Notes under the pieces: model-generated
What the model was told of the DNA's origin: nothing
The model's input: only the letters and a program-made list of their open reading frames with translations
The model's database searches: none
Part shown: positions 1 through 11,808 of the stretch, piece by piece
Layout of the letters: every line of letters begins with the position of its first letter
Numbering within the stretch: the first letter of the stretch is position 1
Translations under genes and position numbers: made by a program
Source: Actinomycetes bacterium
GTDB taxonomy: Bacteria; Actinomycetota; Actinomycetes; JAHEKZ01
Length of the DNA: 51,509 nucleotides
Reading direction: 5' to 3'
Assembly: GCA_024644435.1 (NCBI GenBank)
Contig: JAHEKZ010000001.1
Location: forward strand, 65,703 to 117,211

Positions 1-949
1 CATCTGCCAACGCTGCTGCGAAGTCGGTCTGTGCCTGGGGGCCGATATCGAGGCCCATCGCCTCAGCGGGAATCGCCGACGCGTCGACCACACTCGCTAC
101 GGCGTCGGCTGCGAAGCGGTCGCCGACCACGATGTCGCGCGGAAGAACGATCTCAACGCCTCGCTCGGTCGCCTTCGACAGCAGGCCGCGTACCGTCTCG
201 ACCTGATCGCTCTCGAGGAGCGACGTCCCCGTTCCATGTCCCTGGGCTGCAAGGAATGTGTAGACCATGCCGCCACCGACCAGTATCCGGTCGACACGGT
301 CGAGCAGGTGAGAGATGACCCCGAGCTTGTCGCTCACCTTCGACCCGCCCAGGACTACGGCGTAGGGCCGGCGCGGATCGTCTGTCAGCCGGGTGAGCAC
401 ACGCATCTCGGCGTCGACCAGCCGGCCCGCATAGGCGGGTCGCCTGCGGGCGATGTCGAAGACGCTGGCCTGTTCCCGATGGACGACACCAAAACCGTCG
501 CTGACGAACGCATCGCACAGGCGCGCATACTCCTCGCCGAGAGCGGCTCGATCAGCAGCAGTCTTGCTGGTCTCACGAGGGTCGAACCGCACGTTCTCGA
601 GCAGCAGCACCGCACCAGGCGCCAGACCGTCCACTGCGGCCTCGGCCTGCGGTCCGGACGATGCCTGGACGAATGCCACAGGTGCCGTCAACAGCTCACC
701 GAGCCGGGCAGCTACCGGAGCAAGCGACAGGTCGGGTTGGATCTGGCCCTTCGGCCGACCGAGGTGGGCGGCCACCACCACTTTGGCCCCTGCGTCGACC
801 AGCTCCTTGATCGTCGGGATGCTGGCCCTGATCCGACCGTCGTCGCTGATCCGACCGCCGTCGAGCGGCACATTGAGGTCAGATCGTACGAGCACCCGAG
901 AGCCGGCAACCCCACCCTGCGTCGCGAGCAGGGCGTCCAAGGAACGCAC
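1..949 (-). CDS. pgk: phosphoglycerate kinase, C-terminus outside window
   Basis: Glycolytic enzyme that moves phosphate from 1,3-bisphosphoglycerate to ADP in the cytoplasm. The frame is open from a GTG at 949 to the window edge, so about the last fifth of the protein is missing. Near the N-terminus it reads [14 protein letters not shown], the substrate-binding signature of the family, followed by DDGRIRAS and later [11 protein letters not shown], the form I know from actinobacterial Pgk. An [11 protein letters not shown] segment and [11 protein letters not shown] in the middle also fit. The start lies 6 bases after the gap stop codon, so gap and pgk are co-transcribed. There is no obvious Shine-Dalgarno sequence, which suggests translational coupling. 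Confidence 0.95.
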   Translation of the reverse strand, partial: MRSLDALLATQGGVAGSRVLVRSDLNVPLDGGRISDDGRIRASIPTIKELVDAGAKVVVAAHLGRPKGQIQPDLSLAPVAARLGELLTAPVAFVQASSGPQAEAAVDGLAPGAVLLLENVRFDPRETSKTAADRAALGEEYARLCDAFVSDGFGVVHREQASVFDIARRRPAYAGRLVDAEMRVLTRLTDDPRRPYAVVLGGSKVSDKLGVISHLLDRVDRILVGGGMVYTFLAAQGHGTGTSLLESDQVETVRGLLSKATERGVEIVLPRDIVVGDRFAADAVASVVDASAIPAEAMGLDIGPQAQTDFAAALAD

Positions 950-955
950 GATGGA

Positions 956-2005
<1,050 letters not shown>

Positions 2006-2986
2006 CTACAGGCGGAGCATGTCGGCGGTGACGTTCGCCTCGGTGCCTTCGATGCCGAGCTCGGTCGCCCGCTTGTCGGCCATGGCGAGCAGCCGCCGGA
2101 TGCGCCCGGCAATGGCGTCCTTGGTCAGGGGTGGGTCGGCCAGCGCACCCAGCTCTTCCAGGCTCGCCTGCTTGTGCTCGAGCCGGAGCCGCCCGGCCAC
2201 GGCGAGGTGTTCGGGAACCTCGTCCGCCAAGATCTCAAGGGCCCGCTCCACGCGTGCGCCCGCGGCCACGGCCGCCCGGGCCGAGCGACGAAGGTTGGCG
2301 TCGTCGAAGTTGGCCAGTCGGTTGGCGGTGGCGCGCACCTCTCGCCGCATGCGCCGGTCCTCCCACGCCAGGACGCTGTCATGCGCGCCTAGGCGCGTCA
2401 GCATGGCGCTGATGGCATCACCGTCACGGATGACGACCCGGTCGACGCCCCTGACCTCACGTGCCTTAGACGAGATGCCGAGCCGTCGGGCGGCACCCAC
2501 CAGTGCGAGGGCTGCCTCAGGTCCGGGACACGTGATCTCCAGCGCCGAGGAGCGACCCGGCTCGGTCAGGGACCCATGGGCCAAGAACGCACCACGCCAG
2601 GCGGACTCGGCATCGCACAGCGCACCCGACACCACGGGAGGCGGAAGGCCCCTGACGGGACGTCCCCTGCCGTCGACGAGCCCGGTCTGCCGGGCGAGCG
2701 CATCGCCGTCCTTGACGATCCGCACGACGTAGCGGGTGCCCTTCCGCAGCCCTCCGGCCGCGAGCACCGCGACATCGCTGGAGTGTCCGTAGACCTCTGA
2801 GATGTCCTTGCGCAGGCGTCGGGCAGCGGCTCCGGTGTCAAGCTCGGCCTCGAGCACGATGTGCCCGCTCACGATGTGCAGCCCGCCGGCCAGACGCAGA
2901 AGGGCCGATACCTCTGCCTTCCGGCAGCACGGCTTGGTGACGGTCAGCCGGGCGAGCTCGTCCTTCACCTGGGCGGTCATAGCCAT
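2006..2986 (-). CDS. whiA: WhiA sporulation/cell-division regulator
   Basis: DNA-binding protein conserved in Gram-positive bacteria, where it has roles in sporulation septation (Streptomyces) or cell division and chromosome segregation (Bacillus). I chose the ATG at 2986 ([12 protein letters not shown] after MA) because GAGAGGAT lies at proper distance; another in-frame ATG at 2995 has no usable ribosome-binding site. The protein has 326 residues. The N-terminal two thirds match the LAGLIDADG-like fold of WhiA, including the [17 protein letters not shown] segment near the start. The C-terminus, [19 protein letters not shown] followed by AIAGRIRRL, is the helix-turn-helix. It sits in the classic rapZ-yvcK-whiA order with 13 bases separating it from yvcK. 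Confidence 0.95.
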   Translation of the reverse strand: MAMTAQVKDELARLTVTKPCCRKAEVSALLRLAGGLHIVSGHIVLEAELDTGAAARRLRKDISEVYGHSSDVAVLAAGGLRKGTRYVVRIVKDGDALARQTGLVDGRGRPVRGLPPPVVSGALCDAESAWRGAFLAHGSLTEPGRSSALEITCPGPEAALALVGAARRLGISSKAREVRGVDRVVIRDGDAISAMLTRLGAHDSVLAWEDRRMRREVRATANRLANFDDANLRRSARAAVAAGARVERALEILADEVPEHLAVAGRLRLEHKQASLEELGALADPPLTKDAIAGRIRRLLAMADKRATELGIEGTEANVTADMLRL

Positions 2987-2999
2987 GGGCGGCATCCTC

Positions 3000-3983
3000 T
3001 CACCCCGCAGACCCCGACGGGGGCGTAGGGGCGGAAACGACCGTCTCCAGGGCGGCGGCGAGAGTCTTGGGATCGTGACGCGGCAGCCCCGACTGACTGC
3101 GCACGTCGGCGAGGACGACCTCAGCCCCGAGCTCGTCTGCCGCTCGCTGAAGTGCGGCGAGATCCGGTACCGACGAGGGGTCGGCGAGGACCACGTCGAG
3201 CCTTAGCTCCGGGGCGTGCCGACGCAGCACCTCGAGATAGGACTCAGGGGTGAACCCCGACGTCTCGCCCGGCTGCGGCTCGAGATTCACGATCACCATC
3301 CGCCGCGCAGTCGTACGGACGAGCGCATCGGCCAGCTCAGGGACCAGCAGGTGCGGGATGACACTGGTGAACCACGAGCCCGGACCCAGCACGACCCAGT
3401 CGGCCGCCCCGATGGCCGCCACCGCCTCGGCACAGGCAGGCGGCTCGGGGGGAGACAGACCCACCTCGACGATGCGTCCCTGGGTGGTCGCGACCGCCAC
3501 CTGGCCGCGCACGGTGCTGTGGGAGCCGTCGGCACCCTGCACCGTTGCCTCGATCTCAAGGGGAACGGTCGACATCGGAAGAACACGCCCGGTGGCCTTG
3601 AGCAGACGTCCGACCCAGTCCAAGCCCTGCACGGGGTCGTCGGAGGCCAGCTCCCACAGGGCCACGATCAGAAGGTTGCCCACGCTGTGCCCGGCCAGGT
3701 CGCCAGGTCCGGAGAACCGGTGCTGCACCACCTGGCTCCACGTACGGCCCCACTCGTCGTCCTCGCAGAGAGCCGCCAGCGCCATGCGGAGATCGCCGGG
3801 TGGCAGGACGCCGAGGTCACGGCGTAGCCGACCGCTGGAGCCGCCGTCGTCGGCCACCGTCACGACGGCGGTCACCTCGGGAGTCACCCGACGCCAGGCG
3901 GCCAGGGACGCCGCTAGACCATGCCCGCCGCCCAACGCCACCACGGCCGGTCCGGACGTTGCCTGGTCCGGTCGGTCACTCAC
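3000..3983 (-). CDS. yvcK: YvcK/CofD-like gluconeogenesis factor
   Basis: Member of the YvcK (GlmR) family, UDP-sugar-binding proteins needed for growth on gluconeogenic carbon sources and for directing carbon into the cell envelope. The 327-residue protein begins with the family signature [14 protein letters not shown] (residues 14-27) and [15 protein letters not shown]. It then has [24 protein letters not shown] and [17 protein letters not shown], all typical of the CofD/YvcK fold. The gene overlaps the end of rapZ by 8 bases (GTG start at 3983), which indicates translational coupling. The last 15 residues ([10 protein letters not shown]) are low-complexity and probably not part of the fold. 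Confidence 0.95.
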   Translation of the reverse strand: MSDRPDQATSGPAVVALGGGHGLAASLAAWRRVTPEVTAVVTVADDGGSSGRLRRDLGVLPPGDLRMALAALCEDDEWGRTWSQVVQHRFSGPGDLAGHSVGNLLIVALWELASDDPVQGLDWVGRLLKATGRVLPMSTVPLEIEATVQGADGSHSTVRGQVAVATTQGRIVEVGLSPPEPPACAEAVAAIGAADWVVLGPGSWFTSVIPHLLVPELADALVRTTARRMVIVNLEPQPGETSGFTPESYLEVLRRHAPELRLDVVLADPSSVPDLAALQRAADELGAEVVLADVRSQSGLPRHDPKTLAAALETVVSAPTPPSGSAG

Positions 3984-4938
3984 GGCCGAGATCCCGGTGG
4001 ACGACGCGGATCGACACCTGCTCGGAAGCGATGCCGCGAGCCAGCGCCGAGGCCATCGCGACGCTGCGATGCTGTCCCCCTGTGCACCCGAGGGCGACCG
4101 TCGCGTATCGCTTGTTCTCCGACTGATACCCCTGCATGGCCACCCGCAGCGTTGCCTCGAACGACTCGAGGAACTGGGCAGCTCCAGGCTGGCTCAGAAC
4201 GTAGTCGGAGACCGAGCTGTCCTGACCGGTCAACGGTCGTAGCTCGGGGACCCAGTAGGGGTTGGGGAGAAACCGGCAGTCGGCGACGAAGTCTGCATCC
4301 ACCGGCAGTCCGTACTTGAAGCCGAAGGACATCACGGTGATCTGGACAGGTCGGCTGCCGCCGTGTCCGAGCGCGGTCTCGATCCGGCTCCGCAGCTGGT
4401 GGACATTGAGCGGTGAGGTGTCGACCAGCAAGTCAGCCGACTCGCGCAGAGACCCGAGCAGCTCGCGCTCCGCGGTGATCCCGTCCACCAGCCGCCCGTC
4501 CCCTTGCAGAGGGTGCGGACGACGGGAGGCCTCGAAACGCCGCACCAGGGTGTCGTCGTCGGCCTCCAGGAAGACCAGCCGCGGCATGATGCCAAACTCC
4601 CGAACCGCCTGGAGTGCCGACTGAAGGTCACCGAAGAACTCGCCACCGCGGACGTCGGCCACCGCGGCGATCCGCAGCGCCGGATGCGGGGAGTCCGAGG
4701 TGACGGCGACTGCCCGTCCCTGCCGTGCGAGCTCGACCATCCGCGGCAGTAGCGACGGGGGCATGTTGTCGACCACGAACCAGCCGAGGTCCTCGAGCGC
4801 GTTAGCCGCTGTGCTTCGGCCGGCACCCGACATGCCCGTGAGGACCAGCACCTCGGGCTGGTCGACGGGGATCGCGCCCGGATCTGCGGGGGGATCAGAT
4901 GCGCTCGGGGTGTCGGCCACGGGGCCATTGTGGCGCAC
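3976..4938 (-). CDS. rapZ: RapZ-family nucleotide-binding protein
   Basis: P-loop protein of the RapZ/YvcJ family. In Escherichia coli RapZ guides RNase E to a small RNA controlling glucosamine-6-phosphate synthase; in Gram-positives the role is less defined. It has 320 residues. The P-loop reads GMSGAGRST (about residues 35-43), with Arg where the Walker A Lys usually is; I believe this is common in actinobacterial members. The C-terminal domain has SFGFKYGLP, DCRFLPNPYW and CTGGQHRSVA, the diagnostic motifs. The GTG start at 4938 lacks a clear Shine-Dalgarno sequence, and a GTG six codons later is an alternative. It lies between uvrC and yvcK in one operon. Confidence 0.93.
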   Translation of the reverse strand: MRHNGPVADTPSASDPPADPGAIPVDQPEVLVLTGMSGAGRSTAANALEDLGWFVVDNMPPSLLPRMVELARQGRAVAVTSDSPHPALRIAAVADVRGGEFFGDLQSALQAVREFGIMPRLVFLEADDDTLVRRFEASRRPHPLQGDGRLVDGITAERELLGSLRESADLLVDTSPLNVHQLRSRIETALGHGGSRPVQITVMSFGFKYGLPVDADFVADCRFLPNPYWVPELRPLTGQDSSVSDYVLSQPGAAQFLESFEATLRVAMQGYQSENKRYATVALGCTGGQHRSVAMASALARGIASEQVSIRVVHRDLGRE

Positions 4939-4955
4939 TGTTGCTGATCGAAGGC

Positions 4956-6875
4956 CTAGTCACCCAGAATCTCGCCGGTCGCGGTGTCGACTCCCCCGGT
5001 TGGACGCTGCCCCGCCAGCGCCTGGTGGATGGTGACGGCCAGACCGGGGCCAATTCCGGACACCTCCTGCAGCGCCACCGGGTCAGCGGCCTTGACGTTT
5101 CGCAGTGACCCGAAGTGGCGCAGGAGGGCCTTCTTGCGCGCGGGGCCGAGCCCCGGAATTGCATCCAGCGCGCTGGCCGTCGTGGCTCGGCCCCGCCGTT
5201 GACGCTGGTATGCGATCGCAAAGCGATGCGCCTCGTCGCGCACCCGCTGGAGCAGGAAGAGCCCCTGCGAGCCGCGCGACAAGATGTTCGGCTGGTCATC
5301 CCCCGCGACCCATACCTCTTCGAGCCGCTTGGCCAGCCCCACCACGGTGACGTCAGTGATGCCCAGCTCTGTCACGGCGTCGGCCGCGGCCGCTGCCTGC
5401 ACCGGACCGCCGTCGACGACGACCAGCTGCGGTCGGTACGCGAACCGCTTGGGGCGCCCACTCTCGTCGTCAGCATCGGCACTGCGGTCCTCGATCAACC
5501 GGCGGAACCTGCGACCCACCACTTCTGCCATCGCTGCGGGATCATCCCCGCCCTGGGTCTTCACCGAGAATCGTCGGTAGTCACTGGTGCGCGGCATGCC
5601 GTCTTCGAACACGACCATCGAGGCAACCGGGTCAGTACCCGCGAGGTGCGAGATGTCGAAGCACTCGATCCTGAGGGGGGCCTCGGCCAGACCCAAAGCC
5701 TCCTGCAGCTCCTCCAGAGCCACCGCCCTGGCCGTCAGGTCACCGGATCTGCGGACCTTGTGCTGCACCAGGGCGTGCGAAGCATTCTGCGCCACCGTTT
5801 CCATGAGGACGCGCTTGTCTCCTCGTACCGGACGACGCACATCGACGTGAGCGGCGCGTCGCTCGGAGAGCCAGGCGCTGACCAGGGCAGGGTCCGTCGG
5901 CTCGACACCGGTGAGCACCTCACGTGGGATCGACTCGGGGACCAGCTCGCCGTAGAGGTACGTCAGGAACTGCTCCATGAGGGCCGAGCCGTCTACGTCG
6001 GCGACCTTCTCGGTGACCGTGCCCCGCTGGCCACGGACCCGGCCGCCACGCACGTGAAAGACGTGAAAGGCGGCCTCGAGCTCGTCCTCGACCATGGCGA
6101 TCACGTCGGCGTCGGTGTCGTCGGGCAGCACGACGGTGTTGCGCTCAAGGGCTCGTTCGAGCGCTTTGATGTCGTCTCTCAGCCGCGCAGCTCGCTCGTA
6201 CTCTTGGCCGGCAGCAGCCGCCTGCATCTCGTGCTGCCGATCCTTGAGGAAGCGTCCGGTGTCGCCTGCCAGGAAGGCGCATAGGTCGTCGACCAGGGCG
6301 CGGTGCTCCTCTGGCGAGATCCGCTCTACGCACGGCGCTGTGCACTTGTCGATGTAGCCGAGCAGACACGGACGTCCCATCTGCCCGGCCCGCTTGAAGA
6401 CGCCGTTGCTGCACGACCGGATCGGGAAGACCCGCAGCAGCTGGTCGAGCGTCTCGCGGATCGCCCAGGCATGTGAGTACGGACCGAAGTAGCGCACTCC
6501 CTTGCGTTTGGAGCCCCTCATCACCTGTGCACGAGGGAACTCCTCGCCCACACTCACGGCGAGAAAGGGGTAGCTCTTGTCGTCGCGGTACTTGACGTTG
6601 AACCGTGGGTCGAACTCCTTGATCCACGCGTACTCGAGCTGGAGCGCCTCGACCTCGGTGGCCACCACGGTCCAGGTGACCGACGACGCCGCCCAGACCA
6701 TGGAGCGAGTACGAGGGTGCAGCGCTTCCGGATCCTGGAAGTACTGCCCCAGCCGACTGCGGAGACTCTTCGCCTTGCCGACGTACACAACCCGACCATC
6801 GGCGTCGAGGAACCGGTAGACCCCAGGTCGGTCAGGAACGCTGCCCGAGGCCGGACGGTAGAGCGCGGGGTCCAT
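4956..6875 (-). CDS. uvrC: UvrABC excinuclease subunit C
   Basis: Makes the 3' and 5' incisions around bulky DNA lesions after UvrA/UvrB hand-over. It has 639 residues with the full domain order. A GIY-YIG nuclease lies at residues 16-95 ([20 protein letters not shown]). A cysteine-containing stretch [13 protein letters not shown] is near 168-180. The UVR domain that contacts UvrB is near 205-240 ([17 protein letters not shown]). The RNase H-like endonuclease spans about 370-540 ([29 protein letters not shown]). Tandem helix-hairpin-helix motifs are at 575-625 ([17 protein letters not shown]). It is followed by rapZ after 17 bases and preceded by the Rieske gene with 9 bases between them. Confidence 0.97.
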   Translation of the reverse strand: MDPALYRPASGSVPDRPGVYRFLDADGRVVYVGKAKSLRSRLGQYFQDPEALHPRTRSMVWAASSVTWTVVATEVEALQLEYAWIKEFDPRFNVKYRDDKSYPFLAVSVGEEFPRAQVMRGSKRKGVRYFGPYSHAWAIRETLDQLLRVFPIRSCSNGVFKRAGQMGRPCLLGYIDKCTAPCVERISPEEHRALVDDLCAFLAGDTGRFLKDRQHEMQAAAAGQEYERAARLRDDIKALERALERNTVVLPDDTDADVIAMVEDELEAAFHVFHVRGGRVRGQRGTVTEKVADVDGSALMEQFLTYLYGELVPESIPREVLTGVEPTDPALVSAWLSERRAAHVDVRRPVRGDKRVLMETVAQNASHALVQHKVRRSGDLTARAVALEELQEALGLAEAPLRIECFDISHLAGTDPVASMVVFEDGMPRTSDYRRFSVKTQGGDDPAAMAEVVGRRFRRLIEDRSADADDESGRPKRFAYRPQLVVVDGGPVQAAAAADAVTELGITDVTVVGLAKRLEEVWVAGDDQPNILSRGSQGLFLLQRVRDEAHRFAIAYQRQRRGRATTASALDAIPGLGPARKKALLRHFGSLRNVKAADPVALQEVSGIGPGLAVTIHQALAGQRPTGGVDTATGEILGD

Positions 6876-6884
6876 GACGATGCG

Positions 6885-7358
6885 CTACGCGCGCACGACC
6901 TCGCCACCATCGACGGCGACCGGCACAGGGGGCAACGGTGCTGGAGCGGGCCCGGCCACCACGGAACCGTCTTCGATCGAGAACCTCGACCCGTGGCACG
7001 GGCAGTTGATGGTGCCGTTCGCCACCTCGTTGACCGGGCAGCCCTGATGGGTGCAGATCGACGAGAAGGCCACGAACTCGCCAGCTTTCGGCTGGGTCAC
7101 GACCACCTCGGGATCGCTGAGCACGACCCCGCCACCCTCAGGCACATCGGCCGTGGACACCAGTGCCTCGGCGCCAGAGCTGCCGCCCCCACCGCCCGGC
7201 GTGGAGGTGTCGGGCGTCGGCGAGGAGCCGCCGCTGGTGACGGTCGAGTCGCTGCTGCCGCATGCGGCCAGGACGGCCCCGCCTGCCACAGCCGCACCTG
7301 CAACGCCCATGCCGCGCAGCAGCGCGCGACGTTCGAGTGACTGCTTCTGCTGGTCCAT
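6885..7358 (-). CDS. Tat-exported Rieske 2Fe-2S lipoprotein
   Basis: Small Rieske protein of 157 residues. I chose the ATG at 7358 because AAGGAG lies four bases upstream; an ATG at 7373 has no such site. The N-terminus has a twin-arginine-like motif (RRALLRG), an Ala/Gly-rich hydrophobic stretch and the lipobox LAAC, so it should be exported folded and lipid-anchored on the outer face of the membrane. A Ser/Gly/Thr/Pro linker follows. The Rieske ligands are intact: CTHQGC and CPCHGS. The redox partner is unknown, because no quinol oxidase or oxygenase gene is nearby. It sits between uvrC and uvrA, five bases or fewer from the former group, a context that gives no functional hint. Confidence 0.92.
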   Translation of the reverse strand: MDQQKQSLERRALLRGMGVAGAAVAGGAVLAACGSSDSTVTSGGSSPTPDTSTPGGGGGSSGAEALVSTADVPEGGGVVLSDPEVVVTQPKAGEFVAFSSICTHQGCPVNEVANGTINCPCHGSRFSIEDGSVVAGPAPAPLPPVPVAVDGGEVVRA

Positions 7359-7378
7359 CTGGCTCCTTGACATGGTCG

Positions 7379-10261
7379 TTAGCGGGAGGCGGTCCGTCGT
7401 CTGCGCTTGGGTTGGGCCTTCTCCGGCCTGACGATTGTGGCCAGAAACGACCCCGTGTGGCTGTCATCGACTGCGGCCACTTGCTCTGGTGTTCCCTCCG
7501 CCACAATCTTTCCACCACCCGAGCCTCCCTCGGGCCCGAGGTCGATCAGCCAGTCAGCAGTCTTGATCACATCGAGGTTGTGCTCGATCACGATCACCGA
7601 GTTACCCGCATCGACCAGCCGCCCGAGGACGCCGAGCAGTTTGCGGATGTCTTCGAAGTGCAATCCGGTCGTCGGTTCGTCGAGCACGTAGACGGTGCGG
7701 CCGGTCGAGCGCTTCTGCAGCTCGGCTGCCAGCTTCACCCGCTGTGCTTCGCCGCCGGAGAGTGTCGGCGCTGGCTGCCCGAGCCGGACATACCCGAGCC
7801 CAACGTCGGTGAGGGTCTGGAGGTGGCGGGCGATCGCCGGGATGGCGGCAAAGAACTCCAGCCCCTCCTCGATCGGCATGTCGAGCACTTCGGCAATGGT
7901 CTTGCCTTTGAAGTGCACCTCCAGCGTCTCGCGGTTGTAGCGCGCCCCGTGACACACCTCGCACGGCACGTAGACGTCGGGCAAGAAGTTCATCTCGATC
8001 TTGATCGTGCCGTCGCCGGTGCAGGCCTCGCACCTGCCACCTTTGACGTTGAACGAGAAGCGACCCGGTTGGTAGCCCCGGACCTTCGACTCAGGGCTGT
8101 TCGCAAAGAGCTTGCGCACGTGGTCGAAGACCCCGGTGTACGTCGCCGGGTTGGAGCGTGGAGTTCGGCCGATCGGGCTCTGGTCGACGTGCACGACTTT
8201 GTCGATGTGTTCGAGCCCGCTGACCTTCGTGTGCCGGCCAGGGACAGCTCGGGCGGAGTAGACGTGTCGGGCGAGAGACGCGTAAAGGATGTCGTTGACC
8301 AGAGTTGACTTCCCCGATCCGCTGACCCCGGTCACCGCGGTGAGGACCCCCAGCGGGAAGGACACCGTGACGTCTTGCAGGTTGTGCTCACGCGCCCCGT
8401 GCACCACGATCTCGCGCCCCGGCGTCAAGGGGCGTCGGACCGACGGGGTGTCGATCTCGAGCCGGCGGTCCAGGTAGGCCCCCGTCATGGAGTCAGTGCT
8501 CGCGAGCAGGTCGTCTACCGTGCCCGAGACCACGACCTGCCCGCCGTGCTCGCCGGCACCGGGCCCGATGTCGACGACCCAGTCAGCAGCCCGAATCGTG
8601 TCCTCGTCGTGCTCGACCACGATCAGCGTGTTGCCGAGGTCGCGGAGCCGGATCAACGTCTCGATCAGGCGGTGGTTGTCGCGTTGGTGAAGCCCGATAC
8701 TCGGCTCGTCCAGAACGTAGAGGACGCCGACGAGTCCCGAGCCGATCTGGGTGGCCAACCGGATGCGCTGGGCCTCTCCCCCGGCCAAGGTTCCGGCCGC
8801 GCGGTCGAGTGAGAGGTAGTGGAGACCCACGTCGATCAGGAAGCGAAGCCGCTCGTTGACCTCCTTGAGCACGCGCAACGCGATCTGTTCCTCACGGGCC
8901 GACAGCTCGAGCGACAGCAGAAAGTCGGCTGCGTCACCGATCGGCAGGGCGGCGACCTCGGCGATCGAACGACCCCCCAACGAGACAGCCAGGGCGATCG
9001 GCTTCAACCGGGCACCACCGCAGGCGCTGCACGGGATCTGACGCATGTATCCCTCGAAGCGTTCGCGCGAGGTGTCGGTCTCGGCCTCTGCGTGACGTCG
9101 CTTGACGTAGGGAACGACCCCCTCGAAGGTCGCGTAGTACGAACGCTGTCGCCCGTACCGGTTGCGGTAGCGGACGTGCACCTGCTCGTCGACGCCGTGG
9201 ATGACGGCCCGGCGCACCTTGATCGGCAGCTTGCCGAACGGCTTGTCGATGTCGAAGCCCATCTCGTCGGCCAGCGACTCAAGCAGTCGGGTGAAGTACT
9301 GGCTCGTGTGGGCACCGGTCCAGGGCGAGATCGCCCCTTCAGCGAGCGACTTCCCCGGGTCGGGGACGAGCAGGTCTTCGTCCACCTCCATCTGGGTGCC
9401 CAGTCCGTGGCAGTCGGGACAGGCGCCGTAGGGGCTGTTGAACGAGAACGACCGCGGCTCGAGCTCGTCGAACGAGAGGCCGTCGCGGGTGCAGGCAAGG
9501 TGTTCGGAGAACGTCCGCTCTCGCTCGGGGTCGTCGTCTGCCAAGTCGACGAAGTCGAGAACTACCAGCCCACCCGCCAGCCCCAGTGCCGTCTCGACCG
9601 AGTCGGTCAGCCGCTGCTTGGACGAGGACTTCACGGCTAGCCGGTCGACCACGACCTCGATCGTGTGCTTCTTCTGCTTGTTGAGCTTCGGCACCTCGCC
9701 CAGCGGGTGCACGGTGCCGTTGACCCGGACCCGCGCGTAGCCCTGGGCCTGCAGCTGCCGGAAGAGATCCACATACTCGCCCTTGCGTCCCCTGGCCACG
9801 GGAGCGAGCACCTGGAAGCGAGATCCAGGCTCGAGCGCGAGAACCTGGTCGACGATCTGTTGCGGAGTCTGCCTGGCGATTGCGTCGCCACAGACCGGGC
9901 AGTGCGGATGGCCGATCCTGGCGTAGAGCAGGCGCAGGTAGTCGTAGACCTCGGTGATGGTGCCTACCGTCGACCGCGGGTTGCGCGATGTCGACTTCTG
10001 GTCGATCGACACCGCCGGCGACAGGCCCTCGATGAAGTCGACATCAGGCTTGTCCATCTGGCCCAGGAACTGCCGGGCGTACGCCGAGAGGCTTTCGACG
10101 TAGCGACGCTGTCCTTCGGCAAAGATGGTGTCGAACGCCAAGCTGGACTTACCGGAGCCGGACAGGCCGGTGAAGACGATCAGGGCATCGCGCGGCAGGT
10201 CGAGCGACACGTCCTTGAGGTTGTGCTCGCGTGCTCCGCGCACGACTAGCCGGTCAACCAC
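7379..10261 (-). CDS. uvrA: UvrABC excinuclease subunit A
   Basis: Damage-recognition ATPase of nucleotide excision repair. It has 960 residues. The first Walker A is GLSGSGKSS (about residue 33) and the second is GVSGSGKST (about residue 640). The ABC signatures are [12 protein letters not shown] and [12 protein letters not shown], each followed by a Walker B ending in DEPS/DEPT. Cysteine pairs for zinc modules are visible in CPVCGD, CPDCHG, CSACGG and CEACTGDG with CEVCHG. The GTG start at 10261 has GAGGAT a few bases upstream. I looked for a mycobacterial-type LexA box (GAAC-N4-GTTC) in the 104-base region upstream and found none. Together with uvrC and uvrB this window holds the complete UvrABC set. 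Confidence 0.98.
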   Translation of the reverse strand: MVDRLVVRGAREHNLKDVSLDLPRDALIVFTGLSGSGKSSLAFDTIFAEGQRRYVESLSAYARQFLGQMDKPDVDFIEGLSPAVSIDQKSTSRNPRSTVGTITEVYDYLRLLYARIGHPHCPVCGDAIARQTPQQIVDQVLALEPGSRFQVLAPVARGRKGEYVDLFRQLQAQGYARVRVNGTVHPLGEVPKLNKQKKHTIEVVVDRLAVKSSSKQRLTDSVETALGLAGGLVVLDFVDLADDDPERERTFSEHLACTRDGLSFDELEPRSFSFNSPYGACPDCHGLGTQMEVDEDLLVPDPGKSLAEGAISPWTGAHTSQYFTRLLESLADEMGFDIDKPFGKLPIKVRRAVIHGVDEQVHVRYRNRYGRQRSYYATFEGVVPYVKRRHAEAETDTSRERFEGYMRQIPCSACGGARLKPIALAVSLGGRSIAEVAALPIGDAADFLLSLELSAREEQIALRVLKEVNERLRFLIDVGLHYLSLDRAAGTLAGGEAQRIRLATQIGSGLVGVLYVLDEPSIGLHQRDNHRLIETLIRLRDLGNTLIVVEHDEDTIRAADWVVDIGPGAGEHGGQVVVSGTVDDLLASTDSMTGAYLDRRLEIDTPSVRRPLTPGREIVVHGAREHNLQDVTVSFPLGVLTAVTGVSGSGKSTLVNDILYASLARHVYSARAVPGRHTKVSGLEHIDKVVHVDQSPIGRTPRSNPATYTGVFDHVRKLFANSPESKVRGYQPGRFSFNVKGGRCEACTGDGTIKIEMNFLPDVYVPCEVCHGARYNRETLEVHFKGKTIAEVLDMPIEEGLEFFAAIPAIARHLQTLTDVGLGYVRLGQPAPTLSGGEAQRVKLAAELQKRSTGRTVYVLDEPTTGLHFEDIRKLLGVLGRLVDAGNSVIVIEHNLDVIKTADWLIDLGPEGGSGGGKIVAEGTPEQVAAVDDSHTGSFLATIVRPEKAQPKRRRRTASR

Positions 10262-10353
10262 GCGTCATCCTCATCAGTCGGCCATTTCCTGGGGCTCCGC
10301 CAGCCTAACCAGTCACACCGACAGGTTCTTCCTGAAGCCTGGGGTAGGACGGG

Positions 10354-10359
10354 TACCGT
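10354..10359 (+). promoter_or_regulatory. candidate leaderless -10 element for maleylpyruvate isomerase gene
   Basis: TACCGT fits the actinobacterial -10 pattern TANNNT and ends exactly six bases before the ATG at 10366. This places the expected transcription start at or within a base of the start codon. There is no Shine-Dalgarno sequence upstream of this ATG, which agrees with a leaderless transcript. No clear -35 element is visible. This is a prediction from spacing alone. Confidence 0.45.
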
Positions 10360-10365
10360 CAGACC

Positions 10366-11091
10366 ATGACCACCGCAGCCCACCTGGCCGTGCCCCTCAC
10401 TCACCTGACCGAGCTCGAGACGGCCGAGGCATGTCTCCGGGCAGATCTGACGGGTCGAGACGAGGAGTGGGCTGCGGCCGCTTCGGGCCTCCCCGACTGG
10501 ACGCGGGCCCAAGTGGTGGGGCACCTGGCGGGGAGCGCTCGCGGGCTGATCAATCTCTGTGAGTGGGCGTCCACCGGTGATGAAACACCCATGTACGCGT
10601 CCCCCGAGGCCCGGGCTACCGAGATCGACCGGCTGGCCGCACTGCCGTGGAGCGAGCTCACCGCCCAGGTCGAGGTGGCCGGTGCGGAGCTCCGCGACCG
10701 CCTGGCCACTCTCACCGAACCGCTGGTGACGCGATCGCTCCGACTTGCCTCGGGCGCGCGGATCGCGGCGGTCGACCTAGCGGCGGTGCGGATCCGGGAG
10801 ATCGAGATCCACCGGGTCGACCTGGCGGCTGAGTACCAGCCGGTCGACTGGTCGACGACGTTCACCCTGCGCACCCTGGGCCAGCTGACTTCCTTCTTCC
10901 GCGACCAACGTGAGGTCCCAGCGTGCGTCCTGCGCAGCGTCGACTCCGGTCGATGCTGGGAGGTGGGCGACACCGGACCTGACCTGCTGGGCATCGAGGC
11001 CGACCTGCTTGCCTGGCTGGTTGGGCGTGCGCACGGCCCACTGCGGACGTCGGACGACAGCCTGGTTCCCGCCGCCCCGCGATGGGTCTAA
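10366..11091 (+). CDS. maleylpyruvate isomerase family, mycothiol-type (DinB fold)
   Basis: Cytoplasmic protein of 241 residues in the mycothiol-dependent maleylpyruvate isomerase family (DinB/MDMPI fold). The characterised member turns maleylpyruvate into fumarylpyruvate in gentisate breakdown, but many relatives have other or unknown mycothiol-linked roles. The three metal-ligand positions seem present: His53 in VVGHLAGSARG, then Glu145 and His149 in REIEIHR. The N-terminal LPDWTRAQVVGHL is the family hallmark. No gentisate pathway genes are in the window, so the isomerase activity itself is not supported. It is followed after 40 bases by a metallo-hydrolase gene on the same strand, and is divergent from uvrA. 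Confidence 0.85.
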   Translation: MTTAAHLAVPLTHLTELETAEACLRADLTGRDEEWAAAASGLPDWTRAQVVGHLAGSARGLINLCEWASTGDETPMYASPEARATEIDRLAALPWSELTAQVEVAGAELRDRLATLTEPLVTRSLRLASGARIAAVDLAAVRIREIEIHRVDLAAEYQPVDWSTTFTLRTLGQLTSFFRDQREVPACVLRSVDSGRCWEVGDTGPDLLGIEADLLAWLVGRAHGPLRTSDDSLVPAAPRWV

Positions 11092-11131
11092 CGCAGATCG
11101 CGGAAAGAGTCGCACGACCAGAGGAGACGCT

Positions 11132-11782
11132 GTGCCCTACACCGGAGATGTGACCGTTGGGGGCCCCGCCCAGGTCCACGAGCTGCCAGAGCTGATCGTC
11201 AGCAAGGTGGCGGTCGGTCCGTACGACAACAACAGCTACCTCCTCAGGTGCCGCCGATCAGGGGCCCAGCTGTTGATCGATGCCGCGGCCGACCCCGACG
11301 TCCTCACCGAGCTCGTCGGCCCCGACGGCCTCGACACCATCGTCACCACGCATCGCCACGCCGACCACTGGCAGGCCTTGCCCGCGCTGGTCGACGCCAC
11401 CTCAGCCACCACCGTTGCGCATCCCCTGGACGCTCCTGAGCTGCCGGTCACTCCCGACGTAGTGGTGGACGGCGGCGCAGTGGTCGCCTTCGGCGAGGTG
11501 ACGCTGGGGGTGATCCACCTCAGGGGCCACACTCCCGGCAGTATCGCTCTGCTCTACGACGACCCGGAAGGTCCGCCCCATCTGTTCACCGGCGACAGTC
11601 TCTTCCCCGGGGGTGTCGGCAAGACCACGCCCGACACATTCCCACAGCTCATGGCCGACGTGACCGAACGAATCTTCGACCGGCTTCCCGACGAGACGTG
11701 GTTCTACCCTGGCCACGGCAAGGACTCCACGCTTGGAGCTGAGCGACCCCACCTCGACGAGTGGCGCGACCGCGGCTGGTAG
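11132..11782 (+). CDS. metallo-beta-lactamase fold hydrolase (glyoxalase II-like)
   Basis: Probable two-metal hydrolase of 216 residues acting on a thioester or similar substrate. I chose GTG 11132 because AGAGGAG lies five bases upstream. The metal-binding motif is THRHADHW (His74, His76, Asp78, His79). Further ligands are expected in GHTPGS, in FTGDSLF (Asp) and in YPGHGKDS (His). The arrangement is that of glyoxalase II-like hydrolases. Because it is paired with a mycothiol-type protein, a mycothiol conjugate or thioester is a reasonable guess for the substrate, but that is inference. The gene ends just before a convergent terminator-like hairpin. Confidence 0.88.
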   Translation: MPYTGDVTVGGPAQVHELPELIVSKVAVGPYDNNSYLLRCRRSGAQLLIDAAADPDVLTELVGPDGLDTIVTTHRHADHWQALPALVDATSATTVAHPLDAPELPVTPDVVVDGGAVVAFGEVTLGVIHLRGHTPGSIALLYDDPEGPPHLFTGDSLFPGGVGKTTPDTFPQLMADVTERIFDRLPDETWFYPGHGKDSTLGAERPHLDEWRDRGW

Positions 11783-11804
11783 ATGTGGACGGGCCCGCCA
11801 CATC
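11782..11804. terminator. short bidirectional terminator-like hairpin
   Basis: GATGTGG (11782-11788) pairs with CCACATC (11798-11804). The interior is CGGGCCCG, itself self-complementary, with one bulged A. It overlaps the last base of the hydrolase stop codon and lies between two convergent genes, where a bidirectional terminator would be expected. There is no long T tract. Confidence 0.5.
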
Positions 11805-11808
11805 ACGG

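Noticed and set aside
10262-10365. SOS (LexA) box upstream of uvrA
   Set aside because: The GTTC and GAAG bases near 10325 do not form GAAC-N4-GTTC; no LexA site is visible.
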